A DNA stretch of 64,000 nucleotides from Sipunculus nudus (GCA_026874595.1 CM049315.1:13638664-13702663), one strand, 5' to 3'; shown: positions 13,401 through 26,002, counted from the first letter of the stretch. Numbers and translations: made by a program. Notes: generated by a model not told the origin, from the sequence alone.

Positions 13401-16400
13401 TCTAACTCACAGTACTAAGACCCATGACCCATTGGCTTCCCCGATGGATCAATGCTGTGCAGCAGGACTTCCAGGATTGCTGATCCAGCCTTGCTGTGGG
13501 CTATCAGCACTGCTTCGGGCCAGTAGACAGCTCTTACTGATTATAAGCTCCAGGATGAAGTAACAAATGTGCTCTGACAACATAATATCTTCTTTAGTAT
13601 GCTGGAAGGTCCTCCTTTCTTCTCTTGTATGCTGGATGGTCCTCCTCTTTTCTTCTTTAGTCTCTTGAAGAGCCTTCCACTTCAGTCCAGTGGATGTTCT
13701 CCCTGTTACTGCAGTCCCATGAGAGTAGAGTTCTCTTGCCTTCAGTTCATATGATGAATGCTTTTATTTAAAAACCGCAAAATTGCAACTTGAAGATGCA
13801 TATTTAGAGTAGTTTTGAACTACTGCAATGGTACAAAGCTTGCACCCTCTTGTCATGTCTGTCAGTATATGGTCTGTTGGGCAAAACTTGACTGATACTC
13901 ATGTTGTGACTTTTGTCTAAGTATCAATATTATGTAAAATGTTGATCCATATGATATATCTTTTAATTTTCTCTTTATAACACTTGGACAGTCTGTTGCT
14001 CTGATGATGATTAAATTATAAAATTTTCAGACTAGGAATTATGCACATGTTTTTGCATCTTTTACTGGAGTAATAAAATAACAGGTGAAAGTTTTACAAC
14101 AATCTATCCATTAGACCTGGATTGCCCTTCCTAAACTTAAGCTGCTCAGATAACCTCAAACCCCCTCTCCCCCCCCCCCCCCCCCGCCAAAAGCTCACAC
14201 TTTCCATACGTTCCCAATCATACAGCTTTGAATGTAACTAGAAAGTACAAAGATACTGCATAACTCCACAAACATCTGCATCAACAAATCTGGAATATCA
14301 GCTTGATCCTAATCAAACTTTGTTCTGTTATATGTAGTGGTAGAAAATATATTAACACAAGTTGAGATCTAAAGCAAAAGGAAAACTAATAGCAGATCAT
14401 TAATCTTTTTTCAACCATGATAATGAAGGTCAACATGACAGCTGATTACAAACAACTAACATCAGAGTATATGAGCGGGACTTCACATTAAGCTGCCTCT
14501 GAAACATCCCTATTTTCTATTATAAACTTACTGGATTTGAAATGGGCCATATTCATCTTTATTGTATGTGAATATAAGCAACATGTTTATATCTGGGCAC
14601 CCGGCAATGAAAGAGAAAGTTGATTGATACAAGAAGCTGTTGAAGTCATTAACAAGTTTCCTCATTTACCCCCAAAATAAACAAAATATGTGTAGTATTA
14701 TAGTTCAAGGTTCTTTGAAATTTGTTATGAATTTTCAAAAAGGGTCTGATATGGGGACGCAAACCCTGCATGTAACATGGTGCTAAAGAGAGAATATCTA
14801 GAGATGGCACTCTGAAGTGTTGGATGTTAACCAGTATTATTCTTGGGAATTTTTTGTTATCGAAAATGTGTCTTGAAAAGCACCCCTGAGCATTGTGATA
14901 TGGCTAACCTAGACTAATCACAACGATCAAGATTCATGACCAGCCCAATCATTGTGCTAGTGCCACCTTTTTAAGGAACTTCACTTGGCCTGATGTCATT
15001 GTCCTCTGTAAAGTCACAATTCACACTCCACTGATGGCTGTATGGTCACATGTTATTAGTCTGAGTGATAAACAGACCCATTATGGGTCGTTACAGGTCT
15101 TTTTGATTAATGCACTTTCAAACACAGAATGGACTGATAACAATTCTCTTTGCTTAAACTACTCTTTGCTTCACACAGGGTAAATATGATTTTACCATAA
15201 TATTTTCCTATTCCCATAACTTATAAATGTACATGCTTATATTAAGATCCAACTAAATAATATAAAGCACTGCAGAGCTGTGAACTGAACAATCCTGCTG
15301 AGATTGTCTGTAAGTATGCATAATTAAAGTTAAACACATGTTTATATAAATAAGTTTGGATAGTCTGAGGTTTAACTGTGTGTTCAGCAAATTGTTTCCA
15401 TGTCACAGATGTAAGTTTTTATATTAATATTGAAAAAAAAAGAATATTGATATCCAAAAAAGAAAATACACAATTATACAGATACAGATATACAGAAAAA
15501 TTAAATATAATATAATGTAAAATAATATAAAATAAAATATAATATGTGCAAGAAAACTTAAAATCGGCTTTGAATGTAGTAGTTTATAAAATATAAATTG
15601 ATATATATACTGTTTGCATCTTGCCCCACTATTAATGTGTATTTTTACAACATATCTTTGAGTAAGCTCCCATCATTTACTATTGACTCTGTGGATCTGA
15701 GGGCTTAAGTTAACGCAGTCTACTAGAAAATTCCTAAGATGTTCTCTCAAGTGTATCTCTCTTGTATTCCTGTTTTCATTTCTTTGTGGGCTCAGGTGAT
15801 CAAATGTAGGGATTATAGTATATAGGAAATGTGGTATGTTTGTCTGGAGTAACTGGTAACAGAAAGAGATCACCACATATTAAATCAGGTTCAATACTGT
15901 AATATACTTCTGCCCAGGGGCCAGTATTTTGACCAGGCTGCTATGAAAACAATTCCATCTCTGTGGGTGCTGGTATTCAGAGAAGTAATGGGAGCTCGGT
16001 TGACAGAATGGACTGATGGTCCGGGAGTTAATTTTACTTCTTGTCCGCTGTTGCAGGGGTGTGAATGGGGTCTGGTTAAGGAATAGGAAGTCACAATCAG
16101 TTTAGCCTCATGCCTTAGAGGAGGGTTTATTATCCGCTTCAGAAGCTACAGTTAATCTTAAGATCTGGAATGTTGTACAATATGTTGAGTCCTGATCTGC
16201 CGTTTCATAGTCAACATCTCTTATGTTGTACCTAAGAAACTTGCAGAAGCATAAACTTCATTTAGGAATTATTTAATCCAATAATAACATCTTGTAAGTC
16301 TTTATTTTATTCTAGTATTATTAACATTCAAGTATTTGTATTTCTGTGTATTCAAATTCAAGTGATAACTTGTTACTTTACTGCCTGAGACAAGTACTTT

Positions 16401-17360
16401 AATACACTAGAAAATGTATACTGTGATCATTGAATTTCGTATCTGATGTAAAAATTATTAGTTATAAAATTACATTCTCACATAATTTATCTTTAGTATA
16501 TCAAGAATCTGGCTCTGGCTGAAAATTAGATAGGTTTGGTGTTATTTTAAGAGCAAGACCACCAAAATTAAAATACAACAAAATCTGCCATACAATTTAA
16601 GTTCAGATATGATGCTTATTATGATGTTTACAAAATATTAATTTCTTCCTTTAGCATAAAAATATTTGATTTTCTTTATTGATTGGGCTTTATATATCTT
16701 TTTATTCATGTGATTTTCATGTAAAATTTTGACTAAAAAGACTAAATCCTTATATGTAATGCTTAAGTGTAACTTTCTGACTGTAAAAATGTTATAATAT
16801 GTGACATTTTATATTGAGATTTCTTGACTGTAAAAGAGACATAATTTCCATATTATATCCTGAAAATAAAAAAGTTATACAATCTAACATGAAATATTTT
16901 CCTGTAACATTAAGATTTTAGGAATCCCTGTTTTATTCAATATATTAAATTCAGTATATTAAGATAACATGTTTACAAATACAGTGAAATTTTATTATAA
17001 CATATGCACACATTTTCTATCTTGGGTAATGCATACTCTACCATAAAAAATGGCAAGGAGGTGTTAAGTGCAGACATAACAAGTTAACAGTAAATGCCCA
17101 AGTGACTGATATCATACACTCATGTTAGGCTCCAGAATCAATACAGGGACTACCAGGAGAAAACAAATTAATAGTGCTCTGCGGGGAGGTTGTGTATTTG
17201 TTCAGGAAATAGATCCTGCTTGGTAATATAGCACCACATGGAAGGACTCGAGTGCCATACAGATTTTAGATTAACACCTAGGTCACTGTTTCTAGCCCAG
17301 TCTCATGGGCATGATTTACAATTTTAACTAGTAGGGGAACCGGTGTTGTTTCTTCCCTTT
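10421..17360. other. Intronic sequence with minor local repeats, no gene seen
   Basis: No supported gene. Small local repeats are visible: a roughly 31-bp AT-rich triplication (AAAGCT.TAATATTTATAA) at 10791-10880, a duplication of TATGCTGGA.GGTCCTCC at 13599-13643, and a C17 run at 14169-14185. Somewhat GC-richer patches at 11530-12200 and 13330-13560 have short open frames only. Confidence 0.5.
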
Positions 17361-17447
17361 TCTGTCAGGTCACATAGCTTATTCAGCAGGTCACATGTGC
17401 CTTTTCTTGTCAGGTCACATGACTTTTTTGGTTGGTCACATGACCTC
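17361..17447. promoter_or_regulatory. Four-copy cluster of GGTCACAT motifs
   Basis: GGTCACAT occurs at about 17368, 17389, 17413 and 17434, roughly every 21-24 bp. Two copies read TCACATGA, the M-box/E-box form recognised by MiT/TFE-type bHLH-ZIP factors. The last, GGTCACATGACC, is also an inverted pair of GGTCA half-sites with a 2-base spacer. The flanks between copies differ except for CTTTTCTGTCAG-like text, so this looks like a short degenerate tandem array. Regulatory function is inferred. Confidence 0.3.
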
Positions 17448-19559
17448 TTCAATAGGAGAGGCTTTCAAGTGATTCTGTTAATGTTTTAAAGTAACCATGA
17501 CACCAAAAAAATATATTGTGCTTGCAGAAAACTTAATTTATGTATCATTATGGCAATGGTGAAGTATACTCTTGTTACATAACACTAAGAAATTCTGATC
17601 ATCAAATTGTTTTATATTTTATACCGTTCCACACAGTCAGCAGATTTTCTCCTTTTTACCTTGAGCACTGCAGCAGGACCTTGTAACAATACTCAAAACT
17701 CTGGCTCAAGGATATACCTAATATTATTTTACCAGTAACATATCAAATTCCCTGAAATGTGGATTTGTTCACAAAGCTCTAGATTTTTACAACTGAGCTT
17801 ATACAGTGACTGAATTGTCTGTTCAAAAATGGCTTTATTGAAATTGAATATTGTGTATGAAAGGAATGTTTAGAGATAAAATTTCTTTAAATAAACTTAT
17901 CAGGACGTTACAAGGTAGCCAAGGATATATTACTTGCTGTCTCTTGATTGTACAGTTTTACAGATAATAATTACTTTATTGTGTGCATTATTATGATTGC
18001 ATATTTATATTTGAAAGAATTTAAAAAAAAAAAACAGTTGCAGCTGTATTTGTTTGTCTCTGAAATATTTTCCTTGATGTATTCTTAGTTCTCCTTAATG
18101 TTCCTGAATGCATTTGGCAACCCCGGACATTCTGAGATTTGCAGTTAATTGAGAGAGTGATACTTATGTTTTCCCCCAACTGTTCTCACTTTGGTATTGG
18201 TCCCATGATAAGACTAAAACCTATTTTCTCTAATAAATAATTCTGCAGCTTGCTGTATGCCCTTCTGTATTGAGTCTTGGTTTACATCAAGTTGCATGTT
18301 TAGATTTCAGGAACAATATTACTTTCAGTTTGAGTATATGTATAATAATGGAATGATTTAGTTCTTATATATATAATTCATCAATACACTGTGAAACCAA
18401 GTCGAACTTTTTACTTATTTTGCCAGATGCCATGTATTAATGCTTTGGTAATATTTTATTTTTCAATGGAAAGAGAGAGATATAACATTATATATACCAT
18501 GTATACTCTCCCAACTTTCAGTGATTTTTTTCCCTATAAATAATTTGTTTAATAATATAAATTACAAATTATGATTGTAACATATTCAAAGGGTTTAAAT
18601 AAAAACTTTAAGCATAAAGGGGACAATACAGACATAAATAACTAGAATATTTAGTTAAAAAAGTGTATTTACTGATTCAGAGATATTAGACCGTTAAAGA
18701 CTGAAATTACGAGTGAAAGGACATTACCAGGTAATGAAAAGTCAGTAATCACTAGCAAAAAGTAAGGTCTTTATATACATTGAATGTTCTCTTATAAAAA
18801 CTTAAAAAACAACATAAAGATGGCTTAACTTGCAAGTTTGATGACATCAGACCAGTAAAATGCAAGGAAGATTGTCAATTATTAAATCTTTCTTGTCACA
18901 GTATGTTTTCAATCCAGTCTCTAAAATTAACTTCAACTTTAAAGAAATAAAGGTTTCCCAAAGGTAATTATAGATAAACGTAGGAACAAGATTCATGAAG
19001 TGTATGTGAAGAACTTTTATAACAAGATATCAAAGGAAATATCAGCTAGAACACATTAATGTATAAATGGGAATAATACCATTGTAAAAGTCCTGTTTGT
19101 TTTAGATAATCAGCTGATTTATGACTTTTTATGATTTATTTGACAAGTGTCTTCAGACTTTTTTTAGCAAGCATGTACGGTTATGCTTTAATAACACTGT
19201 CAACCACAGCATTAGTTTTCGTTGCTTTTGTAGATTGCCCAATAAATCATTTGTTATTAATATCAGCTTATCTCTTATTAAGCCCTGTTCATAACAGTCA
19301 GGAATAAAGGAAATTATCAAATATACACATCTCTTTCTTTCACTCAAGTGGAACAATGGCATGCTAGGAATGTGTAGGTGATAACATTACAAATTACATT
19401 TATTGTTAGATATTGGGATCATAGGAGTAATATATGTTGGGTCACATGACAATAGATTTATAAATAATATAAGATTTTATGTATGTCTTCTTTAATGATG
19501 ACATGTAGGAGCAGGATGACAGCTTAATCATCAGTTACAATAGGTATGATGAAACCAGA
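17448..19559. other. AT-rich intronic sequence, no gene seen
   Basis: No gene or named repeat is supported. One further GGTCACATGAC occurs at 19440-19450. Confidence 0.55.
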
Positions 19560-20010
19560 TACTTTGAATGATTGAATTATCTATCTCCAGTAGAGTTAAA
19601 TGGCTGTCCAGATTTAATTGATATTAATTGGGACAGCCTGTTGTAATTACACCAGCAGAGATAGGGCCTGTTTCTGCAGAAGGGAAGGCTGTTGTTAATA
19701 GGCCAAAAGGCATCTTTAATAACCAGGATTAATGATACAACCGAGGCCAGGCTTTCACTGGCGTCAATTGCAGTGTAATGTCCTGAGACAATTGTTTTCA
19801 AAGTGTCAATTATTAGGGCCACTGCGTTTACCCATGTGACAGTGGTGGACATTTTTTGGCAGTTGAAGCAGGTCGTTTGTCACGTGTTGTCATGTTAGCA
19901 GAACGGTGTGCCAACTGTTGTATGTTCATGGTATCCATCTTGATAATTCACGCTCGGCTGGCCAGCGGACACCTGTCCCGGGTTGCCTGACAAAAGCCAA
20001 GCTGGGATTT
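19560..20010. promoter_or_regulatory. Homeodomain/SOX-motif-dense block, candidate enhancer
   Basis: The block holds many homeodomain-type cores: TTAATTG at 19614-19620 and 19624-19630, GTAATTAC at 19643-19650, ATTAATG near 19728 and CAATTAT near 19807. It also has the SOX-type palindrome ACAATTGT (19788-19795) and a CACGTG E-box (19881-19886). It is non-repetitive and GC-richer than the flanks. Density of such cores in a long intron of a developmental gene is typical of enhancers. AT-rich cores are common by chance, so confidence is low. Confidence 0.25.
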
Positions 20011-21383
20011 CATTGAAATGGTCTAGCTGGGGCAACCACAATGCAACTTGGGGCCACTCTACTGCTATGAGTCCGGGGAATACTCAAACAGGTCATACAC
20101 AATTGTCTATTGTGTCTTTTATATGGGCAGATGCTCAGGGTGTTTCTTTCACTGTTTGTTTGTGTCCAATATTCCTCATAATATACACTACTTCAGCAGA
20201 TCAAGTCCCACTAGAAATGTTATTGTACTTCTCATGGCATATCCAATTAGAAGCATTTTATTACTTGCTGTTTTACAAGCAGATGCAACGAGAAATACGT
20301 TTCTGGTTTTTCACAATACATCTCTGCTGTGATAGACACAAGGCGATTGTCTAGTTGACCGGACACATAAACTTAAGTGAATAATGGGCAGACATATCAG
20401 ATTTCAAAGATGCAGAGAATAGCTTTTCTTTCTGCAGCCTATTTGGTAGATTATTATTTTTCTAGCTCAGAACAAGTAAGCCAGGATTTGGAGGAATAGT
20501 AAACTGTTCCAAGAACAAGGGTTGGCTCATGATAATGCATAGCAAGCTTAGAATGCCAGACCAAGAAAAGCTAGTGCATATGGAAACCTTAAAAAGCTAA
20601 GGTAAAACCAGCAGTTTATTGGAATCATGCAGATTTGCCCTACAGCAGAAGCTTTTCTTGTCTACAGCTGGATGTTACAGAGACAAACAAGGAATATGCA
20701 GTGCTGGATGCCAACTTATTGGTGTAGTGTTTACTTTAAATTCATGAAGTATTCATGATGTAAATATGTCCCCAGTTCTACATAAAACTTTTAAAAAAAT
20801 ATTCTTATTGTGTCTCAATTTGAAGATTGGGTAATGAAGCAACATAGAAGCGATGTCTATATTTATTTCAGGATCCTATTGCAGAGTAATTTGATGTTAT
20901 TGGTAAAATTAGGAAATAATGCCTGGTAATTAATAGTCTTTGCTTTCCATACTTGTGGACTCTCCAGTTATTTCATCAGCGGTTTTTCACCAGGTGGTTA
21001 GATCTCGTCTGAAATTGTCACCAAAACAGAGGAAGTTATGTCTTACCCCATGTCTGCTTGTTAGTTTGCTTGTTTGTTTGGTTGTCTGTGGGTATAATTA
21101 AGCAAAATTATAAGCTAACAAAACTTGTTAGGCTGGTGGGACATGGTCAAGGAAAAAGCCAATTTAACTTTTGGTTCTAATCTAAAGACAGGGGCTGATC
21201 CAGTATGACAACAGGCCTGGTCAAATTGTGCTGAAAGTCATTAGGGTTACGCAAGGGTGACACAAAAATGAAATTGGCGCAAACAGATTTTTGTTTGCAC
21301 AAGCCACATGACAGAAAAAAATAAAAAAAATACAAGTTACATTCAATTGCAGAGTCACTGTGAACCAACCTACTCTTTTAATT
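20011..21383. other. Intronic sequence, no gene seen
   Basis: Two overlapping open frames (about 123 and 94 codons, 19983-20354) lack convincing starts and any recognisable domain. Nothing else gene-like is visible. Confidence 0.5.
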
Positions 21384-22137
21384 AATAGCTTAGCTGACTA
21401 TAAGTCAACTGAGGTATAGGTATGGCGCTTTGTCCATTGTCCATCCGGCCATCTGACCTTCCAGTTGTCTGTTAGCAGGGCACAAATCATTACCGCTGAC
21501 CCTAGAAGCCCATAACTAAAAATCTAAGGGGGTCCATAAAAAATCTCCTTTGAAACATGAAAAAAGGTCACTGCAACCTATATTCTCTGAGCTACAGGGC
21601 TTGTAAGTATCCCCCAGAATAATAGAAAAATAGATACAAAACCTCCAATATCTTGATAATCAATGCATGGATTGTCATGAATCTTTCCTCTAATATTGAC
21701 CATGACTAATTTTGTCAGTTCCCGAAAAGTGGTGGTGCCACTAGTAAGATTGGCTCCAATTTATTTATGACCCACCACTTAAAAACATTTTGATTTTTAA
21801 GGTCCAGAGGTCAAATGTGAAGGTCACAGGAGCCATATCTTTAAAATGATTATGGATGCAATTTAAATCAAAATTTTCATCCCAAACATTCCATCTTTCA
21901 CACATGGCGTACTTGCCCAAAGTGGAAGAAATCTGTAGATTTTGAGTTTACCTGGTCAGAGGTTAAGGTCACTGGGCCGGCATTTTTTAGAAGAATGTTA
22001 CAATAATCTAAATGCTGCAAGTTCAGGGATGATAAGTTCTCAGATTTTTCAGTCACAAGGTCATTGGTTAAGGTCACAGGAATGTCATTCATAAAAAATA
22101 TCCTAATAGACAAATACAGCTGAGTGTCGAGACCCAT
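21384..22137 (+). mobile_element. Interspersed repeat, copy A of the half-site-rich family
   Basis: The start (TTAGCTGACTATAAGTCAAC, 21391-21410) and end (ACAAATACAGCTGAGTGTCG) match those of the larger copy at 31079-32392, and long internal segments agree in order. Just inside the left end is a hairpin, TTAGCTGACT/AGTCAACTGA, with a 3-base loop. Internal text repeats AGGTCAnA-type motifs followed by GGTCACAGG. No coding capacity is visible, so it is a non-autonomous element or derived repeat. It is shorter than copy B because some internal units are missing. Confidence 0.65.
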
Positions 22138-23542
22138 GGGTCACTTTCACCCTAAAATGGACTATTGCAACAGTGTCCAGTATGTAGAATATGGCCTACA
22201 ATTAATCTGGGACAATTCGTAGTACCGTGAATCCTCTTGAGCCAGAACATCTTTTATTGAGTTCTGAAAGATGCCGCTGCATCAGGGGATTTCCAAAATT
22301 AAGTCGGGACTTTCTTGAAAATTTGTTAATATTTCATACTTCCCATACAGTTATTGGCTTTAATAAATCTGTGTTTAATTGTGTTTCTTTCATTTGGGGC
22401 TTTGACCATAAGTATTCTGAATGTAAGGATTCAGTCTCATGGTTGGCATTGACAAATATGCCGTAATGAGGTCACACAGCTGTATTTACATACAGAATCT
22501 CTCGACCAAACTCATAGTGATGTTAATGCAATCATCGGCAAACTGGCTGGTTCAGTGGAAGATTACCAAAGTTATTTCAGGACGACAGGTACAAAATAAA
22601 AAATCCTGATGCTGGTTGTGAGGAAGATCAGTTTATGCATATGATGATTCATGCTTTGTAATTTGATCTCTGGAAAATATAAATTTCCTTACAGTTCATC
22701 TAAACTACAAGAGCATTTTAAAATATATTTATATTTATATATTTATATATATACACCAATTTCTAATTTATCCAAGCCCTTGACTATGAGTCTTTGGTTT
22801 TGTGGGAGATATTGCCCTGCTACTTGTGCAATTCTAGTTAACCAAACAATAAGTCTGTCACTCTCTCTGAAGAATTTGATGGCATGGTACAATCTATATA
22901 TTCTTTACATGCAAAGTTGAAATTAGCCAGTCTGTTGATGTGACTATGACAACAAGTCATTTTGCAAAGTGGTATAATTTGTTTTCAGGGCATTTAGGTG
23001 GAATATTTCTCCATGAGCCTCCCTTAAAATATAATGACTTTATATGGTAGCAGCATCCAAGACTATGGAGGACTCCAATATCCAGATGCCTGAAAACATG
23101 TTTATTAACAGTTATTTCACCTGGGCCAAATATATGACCATATACCTTTTTTCTTCTGCATTATATTTTCACTAATATAACTATGGTAGCCCTGAATGTC
23201 TGATAACCATGCAGTGACATGAAGTTAGTGTTACACAGTTTGACAATAATTGTATAATTTATTTTAATCATACTATCCAAAATATATTAACATTTTAAAC
23301 CATTTCTTTGATCTCAAGAAAGATGAAGATCTGATTATACATCAACATTAAATCACAGTTTTACTGGAGATATAATATATTTATACCTTTATAAAAATAT
23401 ATATGATCTGCCTTGCAGCTGTTCACAACTTGATGTCTGCAATAAGAGCTTATGTTTACCTGCATTTAGAAAAGCATTTACAAATACATGTATTTATCAA
23501 AGGAAAATGCATAATTGTTAATTTTGTATTCTTTATTTGCAG
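22138..23542. other. Intronic sequence leading to the MAML acceptor
   Basis: AT-rich and without a supported gene. An A/T-rich simple stretch lies at about 22720-22756. The last 35 bases include a branch-point-like TTGTTAAT and the tract TTGTATTCTTTATTTGCAG that ends at 23542, forming a good acceptor. Confidence 0.65.
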
Positions 23543-26002
23543 AAAGTCAAGAGGAAGTCTGGGACTAACGATACACACAATACCACAGTAGATACCAAAG
23601 TTTGCGTAGAAGAAGGTGGGCAAAAAGCCAAAGTCTCGACAGTGTCAGGAAATAACAAAGACAGAGGAACGTCACTGTCAGTTTCAATTGTACAGCAGAT
23701 CAGTACCACCCAGCAAGACGCTCCAACTATTCTTACGGAGTTTCACGTTAGTTCAACAGTACAGCAGCAGTCCTCAAGTGTTGTGACACAGGGGGCCCCT
23801 CAAGGGGGAGCCACTGCTTCTTCAGCAAACCTGACTGAATCATTTTTGTGCAAACAGGAACCTTTAGATGATTCTCAGTGCTCCGTTTCTTCAAATTCAA
23901 GTAACGCCTCGTTGCCAGACTTGGGGCCGCTTGAAGAGATACAGCCAGAGGAACTCAGGCAAATTCTTGATATCTGTGATGAGAATTCTAAGAATGATGA
24001 TCTTATTAATGTGTTAGATAAACTAGTGGAGGAAGACAGTCCCACAGGTAGTCTTATGCCAGACACTAATAAAGACGCTCTGTTACCTGACAGACCGATG
24101 GATGGTTACAGTGAAGCTCCCGCAACAGGGAACAAGCTTGTTTTTGATGGTATAAATACTGAGCCTGCAGCAAACTCATTTTACAGTGCTAACGGCACAA
24201 ATCGTATGAACGATATGGGTGCCCCTGGTGTACAGTCGACACCGCCGTACAGGCAAGCTACGCCGCAGCCACATGGAGGGCCAACGCCGGGCCCAGTGAT
24301 GGCACCTTCACCGTTGCTAAGTGATGGAGGCCCAGCATCAGAGACTCTGAAACAAATGGCCTCCAAACACCAAACCCAAAGTCAATCATTTAATCCTGAT
24401 CCCTTGACATCTAATATGGGTCCTGGATTACCACATTACCCTGCTCAGCAGTTTACTACTGTTCAAGGGGTACAACAAGACAATATGTATTCTTACGCGC
24501 ATCAGGGGAACATGGGACCGAGGCCTGAGAGGTCGCCCATGCCTGTACCTCAACATGATGCCAAAGGTCTGCCAATTGGATATGGGGGTACAAAACCTCT
24601 TTCTCATTACCCTACCCCCACAGTCTCCTCTACATCCTCCTTACAACAACTGCAGAATCAAGTACACTCGCACTTTGGGGCTGACCAAGGTCAGGTGACA
24701 GGGTCCCAGCAGGGCAAGCATGTGCAGATAACACAGACTCAACATATGCATGTCTCCCATGGCAACCAGCATATGCAAATGTCACAGACTCAGCAAATGC
24801 ACATTAATGGGCGGCCAGGTGCTGAAATCTCACTGGCACAGCAGCAAAGTTTTAGTGTCGCAGCTCAGGAAGCCCAACAGAGGGCGCCGGGATACATGAA
24901 TGATTCCATGAAAATGCAAATGATGCAGCAGCAACAAAAGGTGTCACAACAGCAGAGACAGACTCCATCGGGGGACAGCCACTTACCACCATATATGAAT
25001 CGCCCACCCCCAGACTATCATAATCGCTCATACCCTGCAACAAGCATGGGAACCAGTCCACTGCAAACCATGCAAAACATGGTCAACCATACAAGTCAAC
25101 AGATGCCACAGGACTCAATGGCATCAGGTGGTCCCAAAGCTAACTTTCCAGTGGTTCCCCCACACAGCAGAATGAGCCAAATGAACATGCCCCAGGGTGC
25201 ACAGCTTAACGGGGTGGGACCGAACAATATGGCGGCTTATACGGGCAGTGGTATGCCACAGCGCTTTCCAGGATACATGCAGGGTGACCCAATGGCAAAC
25301 CAAGGGAACTTTCCTCATTCGGCGCAGAACCGACCTGTGAAAAATGGGGCTTCCCCATATACGAGTGCAATAATGCGTGGGCAGAGGCCGCCAAACGTTA
25401 ACGTAGGTCCAGAAGGTTTGAACATTTCTCATCAGCGGCCTCCAGGTATGGAATGGCCGAGGCAGATGATGCCCTCTCAAGGGGTACCCCGAGGACAGGG
25501 CCCCTTACCTCCTTCACAAATGGACGCTATGACGCGACCAGGCATGCCACCTGGGATGGGTATAGAACAGTACAATATGTACAACAACCAGGCTGCAATG
25601 GGTATGTCACAGGGGGGACAAATGATGACCCAGCAGCAGCAACAAGCGATGCTGCAACAGCAGCAGCAGCAACAAGGTATGGCTGGTCCCCCCATGAACA
25701 ATATGACACAGACCAACCGGGCGGCTATGATGATGCAACAACAACGCATGCAGATGCAGGCTGCGGGCCACCCGATAAACAGTATAAGCATGGCCCAATC
25801 GGCAGCCATGTCCACGATGACATCGGCTCATACCCCACAGTCTGCCCCGCCTGGGAATTATCCCATGAGCCAACCTGCCAACTCCAACTTCCCCTTAGAG
25901 TTCCTGGACAATGCCCAGACAAGCGGGCCAGACTTATTTGATTCGGTGGTGCAAAACCCCAGCTCCAGTGACTTTAATTTGATTGATGAGATTCTAAAAT
26001 GA
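23543..26002 (+). CDS. MAML: Mastermind-like protein, large 3' terminal exon (partial, lacks N-terminus)
   Basis: Mastermind proteins bind the Notch intracellular domain and CSL in the nucleus and recruit p300/CBP to activate Notch targets. This exon encodes the last 819 residues and ends with TGA at 26000. It starts after a TTTGCAG acceptor in phase 0. Order of features: basic KVKRK at the start, KQEPLDD at about 104-110, an acidic helix-like segment (PLEEIQPEELRQILDICDE onwards, about 130-165), long Gln/Met/Pro-rich low-complexity sequence, RPPPDYHNR at about 487, a Gln tract of mixed CAG/CAA at about 695-712, and a C-terminus DFNLIDEILK. RPPPDY and the acidic/hydrophobic end are, from memory, also in vertebrate MAML2. 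The N-terminal helix that binds Notch/CSL must be in an upstream exon outside the window. Human MAML2 splits this part over several exons; here it is one. The frame is intact. The main alternative would be another Gln-rich co-activator, but the two motifs argue against it. Confidence 0.87.
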   Translation, partial: KVKRKSGTNDTHNTTVDTKVCVEEGGQKAKVSTVSGNNKDRGTSLSVSIVQQISTTQQDAPTILTEFHVSSTVQQQSSSVVTQGAPQGGATASSANLTESFLCKQEPLDDSQCSVSSNSSNASLPDLGPLEEIQPEELRQILDICDENSKNDDLINVLDKLVEEDSPTGSLMPDTNKDALLPDRPMDGYSEAPATGNKLVFDGINTEPAANSFYSANGTNRMNDMGAPGVQSTPPYRQATPQPHGGPTPGPVMAPSPLLSDGGPASETLKQMASKHQTQSQSFNPDPLTSNMGPGLPHYPAQQFTTVQGVQQDNMYSYAHQGNMGPRPERSPMPVPQHDAKGLPIGYGGTKPLSHYPTPTVSSTSSLQQLQNQVHSHFGADQGQVTGSQQGKHVQITQTQHMHVSHGNQHMQMSQTQQMHINGRPGAEISLAQQQSFSVAAQEAQQRAPGYMNDSMKMQMMQQQQKVSQQQRQTPSGDSHLPPYMNRPPPDYHNRSYPATSMGTSPLQTMQNMVNHTSQQMPQDSMASGGPKANFPVVPPHSRMSQMNMPQGAQLNGVGPNNMAAYTGSGMPQRFPGYMQGDPMANQGNFPHSAQNRPVKNGASPYTSAIMRGQRPPNVNVGPEGLNISHQRPPGMEWPRQMMPSQGVPRGQGPLPPSQMDAMTRPGMPPGMGIEQYNMYNNQAAMGMSQGGQMMTQQQQQAMLQQQQQQQGMAGPPMNNMTQTNRAAMMMQQQRMQMQAAGHPINSISMAQSAAMSTMTSAHTPQSAPPGNYPMSQPANSNFPLEFLDNAQTSGPDLFDSVVQNPSSSDFNLIDEILK

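Larger units (their letters stand above)
1..23542 (+). other. Long intron (or 5' flank) upstream of the MAML 3' exon
   Basis: This stretch precedes a splice acceptor (pyrimidine-rich tract ending TTTGCAG at 23542) and contains no open frame resembling the N-terminal Mastermind helix, so the first coding exon lies left of the window. A very long first intron is known for vertebrate MAML2 and MAML3. The sequence is AT-rich, with stop codons in all frames nearly everywhere. Compared with the DNA right of 26.5 kb it has few recognisable transposons and no long (AT)n arrays. Sub-features that stand out are listed separately. Calling it intron is inference; transcript data would settle it. Confidence 0.65.

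Noticed and set aside
19983-20354. 123-codon open frame in the intron
   Set aside because: It has no ATG start, no domain and no splice-site support, and a second frame is open over the same stretch.
25453-25941. 162-codon open frame in another phase inside the MAML exon
   Set aside because: It is a by-product of Gln/Met/Pro codon composition, overlaps the conserved MAML frame and has no recognisable motif.
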